The position numbers and the translations under genes were made by a program. The notes beneath the pieces were generated by a model, which saw only the letters and a list, made by a program, of their open reading frames with translations, searched no databases and was not told the DNA's origin. DNA of 64,000 nucleotides from Entoloma clypeatum. Its lineage: Eukaryota > Basidiomycota > Agaricomycetes > Agaricales > Entolomataceae. Positions 45,701-55,813 of this stretch are shown here, in pieces (position 1 is the first letter of the stretch; every line of letters starts with the position of its first letter). The stretch spans positions 62,001-126,000 of the forward strand of contig OY751485.1 in assembly GCA_963565915.1 (NCBI GenBank), in the 5' to 3' direction.

Positions 45701-46465
45701 TGTCTGCCAGTGAGCCTGATGACGAACCGCGAGTACCCACTCCGGAACCCGAGCAAGTACCAGATCGACCGATCAGGGAATGACGAGTTCGGAAGATGCC
45801 AGGAAGCATCTATGGGGAAGACACTCCAGCGTCTGATCTTGAAAAATTAGATCGAAGACGGAGATTGGGTGGTCAAACGGCATGGATGAATGATCTCCTG
45901 ATGGAGGCAATATCAGTCCAAGTTGGCATCGTTGAAATGTCCCACAAAGACATATACCCTCTTCCAAATAAAGAAGACTGGTATGCGGCTGAACGTAAAG
46001 AGCTAGACATGCTCAAACGCCGCGGGGTGATCACAGAGCTAGTACCCCTGCCTGCAGGAAGGAAAGCTCTAAGGAACAAATGGGTTTACAATGAAAAGTC
46101 CGACGGGCGTCTGAAAGCACGCCTCGTCGCAAAAGGCTTCTCACAAGTAGAAGAGATTGACTTTGATCAGATCTTCTCACCAGTCGTAAGATATGAAACC
46201 GTCCAACTAATACTGGCATTGACAGCCCTCGAAGGATGGTTCATGACACTTTTGGATGTCTCATCAGCCTTCCTCTATGGAACGCTCCTTGAGGAAATCT
46301 ACATGCGACAGCCTGAGGGCTACATAGTAAAAGGGAAAGAACACCTCGTGTACCGACTATACAAAGCTCTATATGGACTTAAACAGGCCGCATTAGCCTG
46401 GTGGAGGGAACTTGATTCCTCCATGAAAAAGCTCGGCTTTGTCTGGCTTCACTCCGATGCGGGAG
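42752..46465 (+). pseudogene. Copia gag-pol, 5' part, with stops and frameshift
   Basis: Start MSTSRSALDIITAFDG (42752), a UBN2-type gag with LHQGVWRIVSGD. Protease motif WILDSGASLHFTH near 44260. GAG-pre-integrase TWHKRLGHPN and CTGCLKGKM. An in-frame TAG at 44903 separates this from integrase LDDFSSHIWVV and WRVDGGGEFDEY. A second TAG lies at 45176, before EKSQALRFDS. A frameshift near 45490 moves to FDESKYPRCHID. RT resumes with NKWVYNEKSDGRLKARLVAKG and LYKALYGLKQAALAWW. The frame is cut at 46465 by the solo LTR and resumes at 46929. Confidence 0.9.
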
Positions 46466-46923
46466 TGTTATGGATTCGCTATCCATGGCATTGATCGCTC
46501 AGACAAGATACAAGACATAGAGGCCTTATCTGATTAATGGCCAGTTTCATCTTATCTATTGGTTTCAGGCTTACTATTCACTTTTACATCATTCGGGCCC
46601 CGGCCTCCGCTTACTCACTACAGTATGGTCATCATTACCATATCTAGATGGTTACTCTCACACATCCTTGACATCGTGTTACTTATTGGACTATACTTAG
46701 ATACTCTGACTCACGCCGCAGCAGTTACCATAGACACCTACTCCGGGTCCGCTTCTGGAGTCAGACCGGAACCGCTCTAGAGTCATCTAGATGACTCGAC
46801 CTTCTAGTATATATAGGGTAGATACATTGCATGTATTCCCCAGATCTAGCAATCACCTTGGTATCCGCCTTTGCTACTTAAGCCTCTCTGCCTAAGCATC
46901 GCATGGGTTTGTCAACCATAACA
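46466..46923 (+). mobile_element. solo Gypsy-type LTR inside Copia
   Basis: A 458-base insertion starting TGTTATGG and ending CCATAACA, flanked by perfect 5-base duplications GGGAG (46461-46465 and 46924-46928). Removing it restores the RT frame (DAGVFIHKST). Its 3' half (TATATA box, GATCTAGCAATCAC, CCATAACA end) resembles the Gypsy LTR at 53786, so it is a diverged relative. No internal region is present, so it is a recombination product. Confidence 0.9.
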
Positions 46924-47940
46924 GGGAGTGTTTATTCACAAAAGTACCAACAGGGAAATTGTAATCGCCGTCATCTATGTCGACGACTCTGCTTTTCTCG
47001 GCACAAACCGGGAATATACGCTAGAGAAAAAGAAGGCCTTCATGACCACATGGGAATGTAGGGACCTAGGGCACCTCGTGCCTGGTGGGGAACCAAAAGA
47101 GTTTCTTTCGATCCAGATAAGGCAACATGGGAAGAGGATCTTCATTGATCAAGTACCTTACCTTGAGAAAATACTCGAACGAATGGGGATGAGCGAATCT
47201 AACGCCACCCATACCCCACTTCCTACGGGCTACAAACCCATGATGTCCGAAGATGAACCCAATGCAGAACTCCGATCTAAGTACCAATCCGTCATCGGAT
47301 CACTCCTATATCTGATGATCGGAACGAGGCCTGACATCTGCTTTGCCGTAATCAAAATGTCCCAATTCTCTGCAAATCCCACCAAACACCATTTAGAAGT
47401 GGCTAGGGATATTTGCAGATATTTAAAGGCAACAAAAGATTATGCGATCATGTATGATGGGGACTCAGGGAAAGGAATCTATGCATTTACAGACTCCGAC
47501 TGGGCGTCAGATGAAAACACGAGGAGGTCTACCACTGGCTTCTTCATATCACTGGCGTCTGGAGCGATAACATGGTATCATCGGCGCAAAAGACCATCGC
47601 CCTCTCTTCCACAGAAGCAGAGTATATGGCGCTATCAGATTGCAGTCGCGCAGCAACATGGCTGAGAAGCATGCTTGCCGAACTTGGAATGCAGATCGGA
47701 TCAGTACCGATATATGGAGATAACAACGGCTCCGTTTTTATCGCATCCAACCCTGTGACTGAGAAGCGATCCAAGCACATCGACGTGCGATTCCACTTTG
47801 TCAGAGAAAAAGTATCTGAAGGCATTATCACAGTCGAATTCATTGAAGGAGTGAACAACCCTGCAGACCTTTTAACTAAGAATCTGGGGAAAATCCTCTT
47901 TAACAAGTTTATCCCGTACTTCGGATTACTAAAAAACTAA
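46924..47940 (+). pseudogene. Copia RT end and RNase H, frameshifted
   Basis: RT motif VIYVDDSAFLG near 46970, then YLEKILERMGM and SLLYLMIGTRPDICFAV. RNase H: TDSDWASDENTRRSTTG. A one-base frameshift near 47575 separates this from TIALSSTEAEYMALSD, KHIDVRFHFVREK and NPADLLTKNLGK. Stop at 47940. A purine tract (TGGGGGG, 48003-48010) precedes the 3' LTR. Confidence 0.9.
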
Positions 47941-48010
47941 AGACGAAGAAAAGTACCTATATGGGAAAAAGTAAAGATGTATTTAGAAGTATGTACTAAA
48001 TATGGGGGGG

Positions 48011-48320
48011 TGTTGAAACTTTTCCCATCACATAGATTAGATTAAGATTAGATCACATCACGTGACCATTACATATCCTTCTTACATACTTGTTTGGTTG
48101 GTACAAACAGTAGTACGGTATATAAGACCAGGAAACTGTCAATATCAACAAGTTGTCTCTTGACTCTTAACCAGCTCCATCGCTCTTACCAGCCTCAACC
48201 GCTCTCACCAGCCTTACCCCTCCAAACCATGTAAGTGACCATAGCGGTATCGTAGAGTACTTCCACTGTAGCTATGTTGCTCAGTACACCTGTGGCTAGC
48301 GCCCAGGTGGAACTTCAACA
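48011..48320 (+). repeat. Copia 3' LTR, full length
   Basis: 310 bases, starting TGTTGAAAC and ending ACTTCAACA, so the termini are inverted. It defines the true LTR start, which is partly deleted in the 5' copy. Confidence 0.92.
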
Positions 48321-49537
48321 GATCGTGCCTTTGTTTCACAGCACAGGCTGTGCTCAGCCCCGCTGCTGTGGCCATAAGTACCGTGTTCATCGCAGAGAAA
48401 ATCCCAAATGGGGATAGTCCAATATCAATGACTCTTTTGGGAAGATAAGTATGGTCTGACATTGGGGAGTCGATCACCAGTGCCTCCAGTGGTAATTTAT
48501 TCTTAAGCCCCAGGCTTGAAGTATCTAGAAGTTCAAATCAATGACATTTGGTAGATTCATACTGTGGTATGTGGTATTCCGAGTAGTAAGGATACGTACT
48601 TTTTCCATTTGACAACTCATGGATGTAACCTGGTAACTTGCGACTTGAATCACCCTGGGCTTAAACAGTAATCAGAGTTTCTTCAATGTGCAAGGTCGGC
48701 TGACTTAAGCAGCACACGAGCTAAGACTCGGACGACGACTGCCTTGCAGGCGAACATCCTCAGCTTGGTCCTCAGGTACGACTTGACAGAGAGAACATCG
48801 GGAAAAACCTGAATCCTACATGTGAGCACATAACTCATGATTATACATATTGAAAGGTGATTTTTGTTTATCGCCCTCACGAGCTTCATGGCGTTTATGT
48901 GAATGCAATCTGAGCAGTATCGAGTTACCTCGGTTCAGTGATAATTAATTAATCCTCATTTTGTTCAGTAAACCATCAATTACTTCTCGCCCCATTTATT
49001 GATTGACTCTGAATTGGGAGTAAGAACCTGTGAGGATAGATGAGGTCGGCCATCCCTCACAGTTTTTCAGTGTCGAAGACATTTCGGGACAGTTTATACA
49101 GTAAAAAATACATATATTATATTTGATTGTTAATTATAGATTACAGTACGTAGATAATGAAAAATAGGGTGCACGGAATGATAGAAGAAGTTGAGAACAT
49201 CGCCGAAAAGGACCGGGAATGGAAAGGAACTGCATGGGTACACGTCACTCCAACAGAAAGCCGGTGAGACTCGGAGCAAGAAAGACGACGAGAGCAAGAA
49301 AGATGATGAGAAAAAATGAAATGGAATTGAAGTGCATAAATCGTGAGGCAATTGATGACCGTCCCAGTACCACAAACGGCTCTTTAGTGTGACAAAGCAA
49401 TTGTTCAGGCATCCATACCATCGATGTCTAACAAGGCAAGGCCATTGTTCATGATTGTCGTCGCAGACTGTGGGTTCAAGTCACTTTATGGGAATCATTG
49501 AGCATGCCTCGTCTTGGTAAGGTAAAGCAGCACTTAC
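48321..49537. other. calpain upstream flank and unassigned sequence
   Basis: The first few hundred bases probably held the calpain promoter before the Copia insertion. A minus-strand stretch near 48810-48700 (SVKSYLRTKLRMFACKA) could be another gene relic. Nothing else is recognised. Confidence 0.35.
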
Positions 49538-49860
49538 GAGACGTTCCAAAAGATGTCGGCCATGAGACGATGGTATTTTGCAGAGTTCTGCTTTTGGATG
49601 CCTTCGGCGAACAACTGGTGGCCTCAGTAGACATCATGAGCAGCCTCGGAGAGGAAGGATGTTGGTTTATGGAAGCCTGTGCTCCAATCTTGGAGAACGG
49701 AATGGATCTAGTAAGATCAACGGTGAATTCAAGAATTAAAAGTCATACGGTGGTGGAAACAAGAGCGACCATAGCAGCCCATCATGATTCCCACAAATTT
49801 ACTCGTGGCAACTTTTTTGAGTTCATACGAGGTCCCACGAGGCTAAAATGATTAATAGTT
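49538..49860 (-). pseudogene. DUF6532 gene relic
   Basis: Minus-strand exons resemble the end of the element 2 accessory protein: WAAMVALVSTTV, an intron, then VLQDWSTGFHKPTSF, a stop within DVY-GHQLF, and AKYHRLMADIFWNV before a GTAAGTG donor at 49537. At least two nonsense codons show it is dead. Probably the remains of a Plavaka-type element. Confidence 0.65.
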
Positions 49861-50092
49861 CACTATGTAAAAAGTCTAGGTCTAATTCATCAAGAGTTGA
49901 TGTCAACGAGTCACGAAGAGTCCCAGAGTGCAACAAGTGCCTTCATAATTCTACGAGTTCAACCAATGGTTGATGAGAATTGGCAGTACTGCAGAATACA
50001 GGTGAAAGAATGAGGTATCTAGGCAAACAGAGCACAAGAACATTAGAAATTCAATCATCCGCGACCATGGGGCTACTTGGCTCATGTAACAT

Positions 50093-50178
50093 TGAAATTT
50101 TCCATATAAAATACTTTGTATCTTTCTTAAAGATATACCCAAAGGAAAGAGGATTCCTCTTTCATAATGAATTTTTGC
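50093..50178 (+). repeat. MITE arm fragment
   Basis: About 86 bases nearly identical to 23030-23110 in the right arm of the CACTA-like MITE, without ends or the second arm. It interrupts the 3' end of the accessory-family relic. Confidence 0.8.
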
Positions 50179-51187
50179 ACGCCCACTATCCAACGATAAA
50201 GGATCAACGAGGACCACTGAGCTCTCGTCCTCCTTGTCCTCCTCCTGCAGATCCAAGCCACATGCCGTTGCGATGTGATCCCAATTCCTATCGCTCATTT
50301 TGCCCTGGGCCATGTTCGCGACGTAGCCTTCGACCATGTGATGGTTGTTGCATTGCGAAAACACGCCGTGCTTTCCCTTTTGGGTAATCTTCATCCCTGT
50401 GCTGTACATGCGCAACGCCCGCTCAACCTGTTATCACATCTGTTAGCCTCGTATACTTTAGTGGTACCAAGGGACCTTGACTCACCGCCGCCGCTGCGAG
50501 TGCAATCGCGCCCTTAGGTAACCCAAAATCTTGGACTGAACCTTGGATTGACCTCAAGATCAGGGCCGCAGTGTCAATAATGAAGCTAGACTCAAAGAGA
50601 CCACGAGGTTTCTGTCATGTAAAACCAGTCAGAGACATGAACATGTTGGATTGAAGGTTGGTCCTCACAATGTAGGCTGGGTCTTTCTTATCCAAAATCG
50701 TACATGACTCAGGTGTCGGAATCCTCCATAGAGCAGGCCCGTTCTTCCTCAAGGCCCATGCAACATAACACCTGGTTGCTTCGGGGTTGTTGGCAAATTT
50801 CGGCTGGTTGAAATATTTGTCGATGATAGCCACAGCATTTCTCCCGAAGAGAGATCGTTTATCGGTAACACGATCGTAAGCCTAAAATAACCATTAACCT
50901 TACTACAAACTTCGTAGAGGAAAACCTACCGCATGGATGAGCTTACAAGAAGTTGTAACTTCGTATGTATGACCGGGCTTGACGAGGTTGAGGATCGCCT
51001 CGACGATAGGGACCAACTCGTCCTTGAGGGAATCGGGAAATGGATTTGTGGAGGCGAAGAAAGAGCGAAAGATGGACGGCAAAATCCTCTTTACCCAGTA
51101 TGGTTTGAAAAGTGGTGGGATTCCATCTTGGACATCGCTGGTGGAGGATGACTCGCCACTTGTGATTGAGATGACCGAAGATTCTTG
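50179..51187 (-). pseudogene. relic of the element-1 type accessory gene
   Basis: Minus-strand exons carry the same blocks as the element 1 accessory protein: PYWVKRILPSIF, PGHTYEV, VTDKRSLFGRNAVAIIDKYF, YVAWALRKNGPALWRIPTP, FESSFIIDTAALIL, LPKGAIALAAAA and RALRMYSTGM. Introns are still recognisable (donor GTGAGTC near 50484). The N-terminal charged region is replaced by a reverse-transcriptase relic and the 3' end is cut by the MITE arm. It is largely open but incomplete. Confidence 0.7.
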
Positions 51188-51426
51188 CTTGACATCTAGA
51201 GGGTGATGAGAAATCCATGGGACTCTTTCTTGGTGGGAACATTGCTTCCGAAACAGCATGTGTTGCACACGATTCTGCGAATCGCGATAGATAGTCATGT
51301 CCAGGAAGGTGGCGTAGTTGTTGCTGATGTTCCACTCTATATTACAGCCATCGAATGTTATCGACTCTGCGACAGTCGTCGCCTCAGCTTCCGAGGAGGC
51401 GTACACTATCATGAAGACCTGTCGAT
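51188..51426 (-). pseudogene. Penelope-like reverse transcriptase relic, 3' part
   Basis: Minus-strand reading: DITNRQVFMIVYA, CNIEWNISNN, ATFLDMTIYRD, HMLFRKQCSHQERVPW, ISHHPLDVK. The pattern FLD..YRD..YRK..H..ISHHP..K resembles Penelope-like RTs, known in mushrooms as Coprina. It joins its upstream piece (52193-52302) once the hAT MITE is removed. Confidence 0.45.
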
Positions 51427-52192
51427 TAGTGATGTCCGGGCTCGGCCTCAAAGCCCTGAGCCGAGCCAAGCCGAGCCCAAAAAGCCTGGCCCAAGCCGAG
51501 CTCTCCAGGCGGCTTGGAGGGGCTCACGGCCCGGCTTGAGATTTGTCAAAGCCCAAGCCCCCAGCTCAGGCCGCGGCTTCCTTCCCAAAAATGCCCGCGA
51601 TGCAGGGCTCTGAAGTTGAAGTTTCCTCAACCAAAAAAATGATGCGACTCGGATTTGCACGTCCAGCATGTGAGGCGCGTTCCTTACTTAATCATAGTCA
51701 ACAAAGTTCAACCATCGCGTCGCGGTGTCGTGACCTGATTGCCACTACATAAACGAAATATCTGTCCGACGTTATTCCCTTCCTTTCGAACCTCTACCTC
51801 CCCTTTTGCTGTCCACGGCCCATTACTGCCCACTTCAACTCTGAGTGCCCACCTCGCCGATCATTGATCACTGCGGCTACCACTCTCATTGCCGACCCCA
51901 CCCAACACATCGGTGAACCCGAGGATATAGATGTGGAGGTAGATGGTGATGACAACGAAGATGTATTCATGGTTGAACTACAGTAATTTTTCTACAGCTC
52001 GTAATAATTGAATTTTCTCATTTCTGACATTATTTGCGCCCATTGAGAATTTTTTAGCAATAAGCCCCGGCTTGGGCTTGGCTCAAGGCTTTGCAGGCTC
52101 AAGGCCCGGCTTGACCTTTGTACAAGCCCAAGTCCTTCAAGGCCGAGCCCAAGCCGGGGCTTTCAGGCCCAAGCCGAGCCCGCACATCACTA
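51427..52192. mobile_element. hAT-type non-autonomous transposon
   Basis: A 766-base element with inverted ends TAGTGATGT.CGGGCTCGG, flanked by CTGTCGAT (51419-51426) and CTGTCAAT (52193-52200). That is an 8-base target duplication with one change, as expected of hAT. Both ends continue as long GC-rich inverted arms rich in AAGCC/GGCTTG motifs (51440-51560, 52060-52185). No transposase is visible. Confidence 0.82.
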
Positions 52193-52302
52193 CTGTCAAT
52201 GTACCGACCATAGAAGGGGATCTGCGGGTCGGTCATCACACCCCTCCGGTCCTCAAAGCACCATCCATACGATGCTGGTGATGTCGGGTGGACCACCGAC
52301 AC
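52193..52302 (-). pseudogene. Penelope-like reverse transcriptase relic, 5' part
   Basis: Minus-strand reading includes VMTDPQIPFYGRYID, where YID could be the degenerate catalytic box. It continues into 51426 across the hAT insertion. Confidence 0.4.
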
Positions 52303-53000
52303 CTGTCAGAAAAAATCCAAAAAACCCCAAATTATTTCTGGGAGCCCCCGTGGGTCTCCTGACCATGTGACCAATGTTTTTTTCCTTTTCTTTTCTTGCT
52401 GTGTTGTTTTCTTTTCCTTTTCAAAAAAAAAAAAAAAAAAAACCTTGTAAAACCAACCAGTAGGAACCAACCATTTGATCAAGTGGTGTGGGTCACAGAC
52501 ACACCTTTGACCCCCCTTTTCCTTTGGTCAATAAAGTTTAAGCCTCCAGGTTTTTCCTATGTGAGACTTGTCTCTGTCTTAAGGTCATTAAACCACTTCA
52601 CAGAACTTTGCACTCCCCCACCTATTCTGACTGGAGTTCGAGTTATCTGACTAAATTCTGACTGGACTCCGACTGGACTCCTAGAAGTCCAATATCAGTC
52701 TGACTGGAGTACTAGGAAAGTCCTAGGAGTCCGATCGGACTAATATCAAACTCCTAGTCCAAGTAGTTTTTCAGAGATTTGACTACAGTCCAAGTAAATT
52801 CCGAGTAAATTCCTAGTAGATTCCTAATAAATTCCAATTTGCTTACTTAATCTGTTCTGAGGGTTCTGGTCAATACTGTGGTGACTTAGTGAATTGTAAA
52901 ATGTATTAATTGATTGTTATATACATTACATGCCCAGAAACTAAATAAACTACTAACAAAATAAAGGAAAACCCTCCCCCCCCATGAGACGCAAGGGGGT
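52303..53000. repeat. repeat-rich spacer with A tract and GGACTCC-like motifs
   Basis: Contains an A run of about 20 (52424-52443). A CACTCCCCCACCTA segment (52611) follows, then an irregular array of GACTGGACTCC-like motifs to about 52860. The same segment and array occur at 62172-62400, so both belong to one repeat family. Confidence 0.5.
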
Positions 53001-53690
53001 CTCTCCATCGCCGGCTAGCCTCCTGGTAGCCGCTGGGGCCTTCCTGTTGCTGCTAGGGCCTCGTCATCATCGGTGTGGCCTCCCTGTCATCGCTATGGCC
53101 TCCCCCTTGTCAGTGGGGCCTCATTGTGGCTTCCACCCATGGGTGGGGTCCTGTCGTCACTGTTGGGGCCTCTCTGTTGATGCTGGGGCCTTGTCGTCAT
53201 CGTCGTGTTGGCCTTGTCATTGTTGTGTTGGCTTTGTTGTTGTTGTGTGTTGGCCTCCTCCTCGTTGTTTGGTCCTCCTTCTCATTGTTTGGTCCTCATC
53301 ATTGTCATTGGGTCCCCCTCGTCCTTGTTTGGGCATTGTCATGTTGTTGTAGGGTCCTCCTCCTTGTCGTTTGGGTGTCGTTGTCATCGTTTGGTCTTCC
53401 TCCTCATCATTTGGTCCTCCCCTCGTCGTTGCTTTTGTCGCTAGCTCCCCTGGTTTGTTGTCAGCCTCCTCGTTCCTTGCTGGCCCCTCCCATGTGCTGT
53501 TGGCATTCCCAGTGCGCCGCTGGCCCTCCCTGTGCATTGCAGGCCCCCCGTTTGTCATTTGTTCTTCCTTGGTGCCATTGGTTACCTCGCATCGTGTGGG
53601 TTTTGCTCCACCCCTCATGTCCATTTTCCCTGCCCTCCCGGGGGTTGTGGGCCTATCGGTGTCGTCATTGAGGTGTCCTGTAGGCTGTAA
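53001..53690. repeat. irregular minisatellite
   Basis: Repeated GTTGTTTGGTCCTCCTC and GGGGCCTC-type units of variable length. They give long but meaningless ORFs on both strands (Leu/Cys-rich one way, Asp/Thr-rich the other). Confidence 0.6.
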
Positions 53691-53785
53691 ATAGATAAGT
53701 AATTAGTAAAAGTAAAAAAAAACTTAGAATGGGGCTGGGGACGCACCCCAAGCCCCGTCGTTTGTTGTTTGTCATTTGGTGGCTG

Positions 53786-54155
53786 TGTTACGGACTAACG
53801 ACTACGGACGTATACACTTACTTTTTCACTTTGACTCATCGGCCCCCGCTTACACATATCGTATTATACTTTATTTCCTTTAGTATACTTTGCTCCCGCG
53901 CTGACTCGCTTTCCGCAGCTGTCTGACTCATTCCGCAGTCAGCTTACTCATTAGTGCATAGCCTTCCGCAGTTGCCTTACTCATGCGCACTGCCTTCCGC
54001 AGTTACTGACTCATTCGCTACCGCTCATAGTCAGTACTATATAAACCTCATGTACCATAGCTACATTCCTTAGATTTAGCAATCACATTGCTCTTCGCCT
54101 TTCCATCTTCCTGCATACTCTGCCCGAACCTTGGAACGGTTTGTTACGCATAACA
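53786..54155 (+). repeat. Gypsy copy A 5' LTR
   Basis: Starts TGTTACGG and ends CGCATAACA. It contains TATATAAA at 54038-54045 and AGATTTAGCAA at 54072-54082, which lies where transcription should begin. An internal tandem motif (CCGCAG...TGACTCATT) repeats several times at 53910-54015. Confidence 0.93.
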
Positions 54156-54157
54156 AG

Positions 54158-54168
54158 TTGCTAAATCT
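54158..54168 (+). promoter_or_regulatory. putative self-priming primer-binding site
   Basis: TTGCTAAATCT, two bases after the 5' LTR, is the exact complement of AGATTTAGCAA (54072-54082) in the LTR. In Tf1 of fission yeast the first 11 bases of the RNA fold back to prime reverse transcription; the geometry here is the same. Confidence 0.65.
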
Positions 54169-54574
54169 CGTTAGGTTCGCCCAGAGCGAAGAGAGCAACT
54201 ATCAGACGAGTCAAGACGTCGCGCTTCTTTGAAGACTTCACCAGTAACCCATTCAGCACGCCAGAAGCCCGACAGGAGGAGCTAAGTCCTCGAGACAGTA
54301 TCGATTTTACACTCATCCAGCAGTACATCGAATCGGAGATCCGTCGCATCCTACAGCAGGTGCTTGACGAAGAACTAGACAACGACGAGCATCGCCCCCA
54401 CGGCGAGATAGCAGAGAGCATCCATCTTGCTCGGCAACACCAGATCGCGCGTTACAATGCCTGACAGAACGAACTCGAAAGCTTTCACGTTCAAGAAGGA
54501 CCTCAGACAGGTCGGATCACAGAGATCAGAGAGTTTATCGGTGTCCAGACAACCGTTATCAGAAGATTGATTAG

Positions 54575-55813
54575 GACGCTCACATCGAGACGTCCCAGAG
54601 CCACATCATCACGTCTTACTCGAAGCAGCAGATCTACGCCCACTTCACCACCGATGAGCAACAGACCGAGTACAACCATTGGGCACGAAACGAGAGACTT
54701 GACCCCTTCTCGCGACCAACGGATGCGCAGGAACAGAGATTCCTTAGAGATCTACAGAGGAAATACCCCGAACGTTTTGCCACCAATTCCGCCGACGAGT
54801 CCCCTGACGAATTTACTTTTGACTCCGCGCAGTCAGATACCGAACAGACGCCTAGAACAGGGACTGATTTTCAACCCCTACCTGTATCCCGAACCCCATC
54901 TTCATCCCAACAATCCGACACCTCTCCTACTCCGCAGGTTCTAGACATGGCAGAAGCACCGACAGTACATACAATGGATACGTCCAAGATCATCAAAGAT
55001 CCTGGGATGTTCAAAGACAGACACACCTTCGACGAGTGGTGGAAAGCCACCAAATTATACATCAGATTCCAGAAGGGCCTGTCCGACGATCAGAAGATTC
55101 TTGCGGTGTTATCCCGCATGATGGAAGGGTCCGGTAAACACTGGGCCAGCAACAAGTTAGACGACCTTGCCACCGATGGCAAGAACATCACCTGGTTAGG
55201 GTTCTCAGACGACATCGCTACGCGATTCTCTATTGCCAACAAGTTGGCAGCGGCCAAGGCGAGACTCGAAGTCCTGAAACAGGAGAAATGCACCATTGAC
55301 GAATTCTTGGACGAATTCGAAGAGCTCTTGAAGCTGTCAAACCTTGGCGAAGAAACTGGGAAATACATCCTGGAAAAGAACGTCAACCGCAGAATTTCTG
55401 AACAAGTGGCTAGCGATGGCAAGACGTACACTGATTACGCAAAGGAGATCCGAAACAAGCGATGACAGATGGAGGGACATGCATTAGTCATCCGAGGGGG
55501 TGGCGACACACGCACCGGATCGGGCACCACTTATGGCGGTCAAGGCAAAGCCATGGAGATCGACAAAGCAGGAGTAGCCCATTGCTACAACTGTCAGCGC
55601 TTTGGTCACCTTGCCAAAGACTGCAAAGCCCCAAAGAAGAAAGATGGTCGTAAGTGTTTCAACTGCGACCAAGAAGGACATATCGCGCGCAACTGCCGCA
55701 AGCCGAAGAAGAACTCTGGAAAGATTAGGAAGGTGTCTGATGGAGATACCGATGATGATGAAACCATCACCATAGAGACCGATGAGAAGGATTTTCCTGA
55801 AGGGTCCGATTAA
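54575..55813 (+). CDS. Gypsy copy A gag, one internal stop
   Basis: Open from 54575, just after an in-frame TAG, with the capsid part from ATG 54947 (MAEAPTVHTMDTSKI, then WWKATKLYIRFQKGL). A TGA at 55463 interrupts the frame before MEGHALVIRGG, and two CCHC zinc knuckles follow (CYNCQRFGHLAKDC, CFNCDQEGHIARNC). Gag ends with an acidic tail at 55813. An upstream reading (54260-54464, PEARQEEL) may be the true N-terminus. Its ATG in copy B is ACG here. Confidence 0.8.

Larger units (their letters stand above)
42100..48320 (+). mobile_element. Copia-type LTR retrotransposon, decayed
   Basis: Bounded by 42100-42389 and 48011-48320 LTRs. Flanks GATCA (42095-42099) and GATCG (48321-48325) are a likely 5-base target duplication with one change. 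Order inside is gag, protease, integrase, RT, RNase H, as in Ty1/copia. The coding region has at least two nonsense codons, two frameshifts and a nested solo LTR. It inserted 38 bases upstream of the calpain start codon in opposite orientation. Confidence 0.92.

Noticed and set aside
49498..49851. 117-codon plus-strand ORF
   Set aside because: It lies antisense to the DUF6532 relic, whose spliced minus-strand reading matches a known pattern, so the plus ORF is a shadow.
52424..52443. Poly(A) tail of a LINE or processed pseudogene
   Set aside because: No coding or gene-like sequence ends at the A run and no flanking duplication was found.
53075..53671. 198-codon Leu/Cys-rich plus-strand ORF
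   Set aside because: It covers an irregular minisatellite; composition follows the repeat and there is no splice or promoter context.
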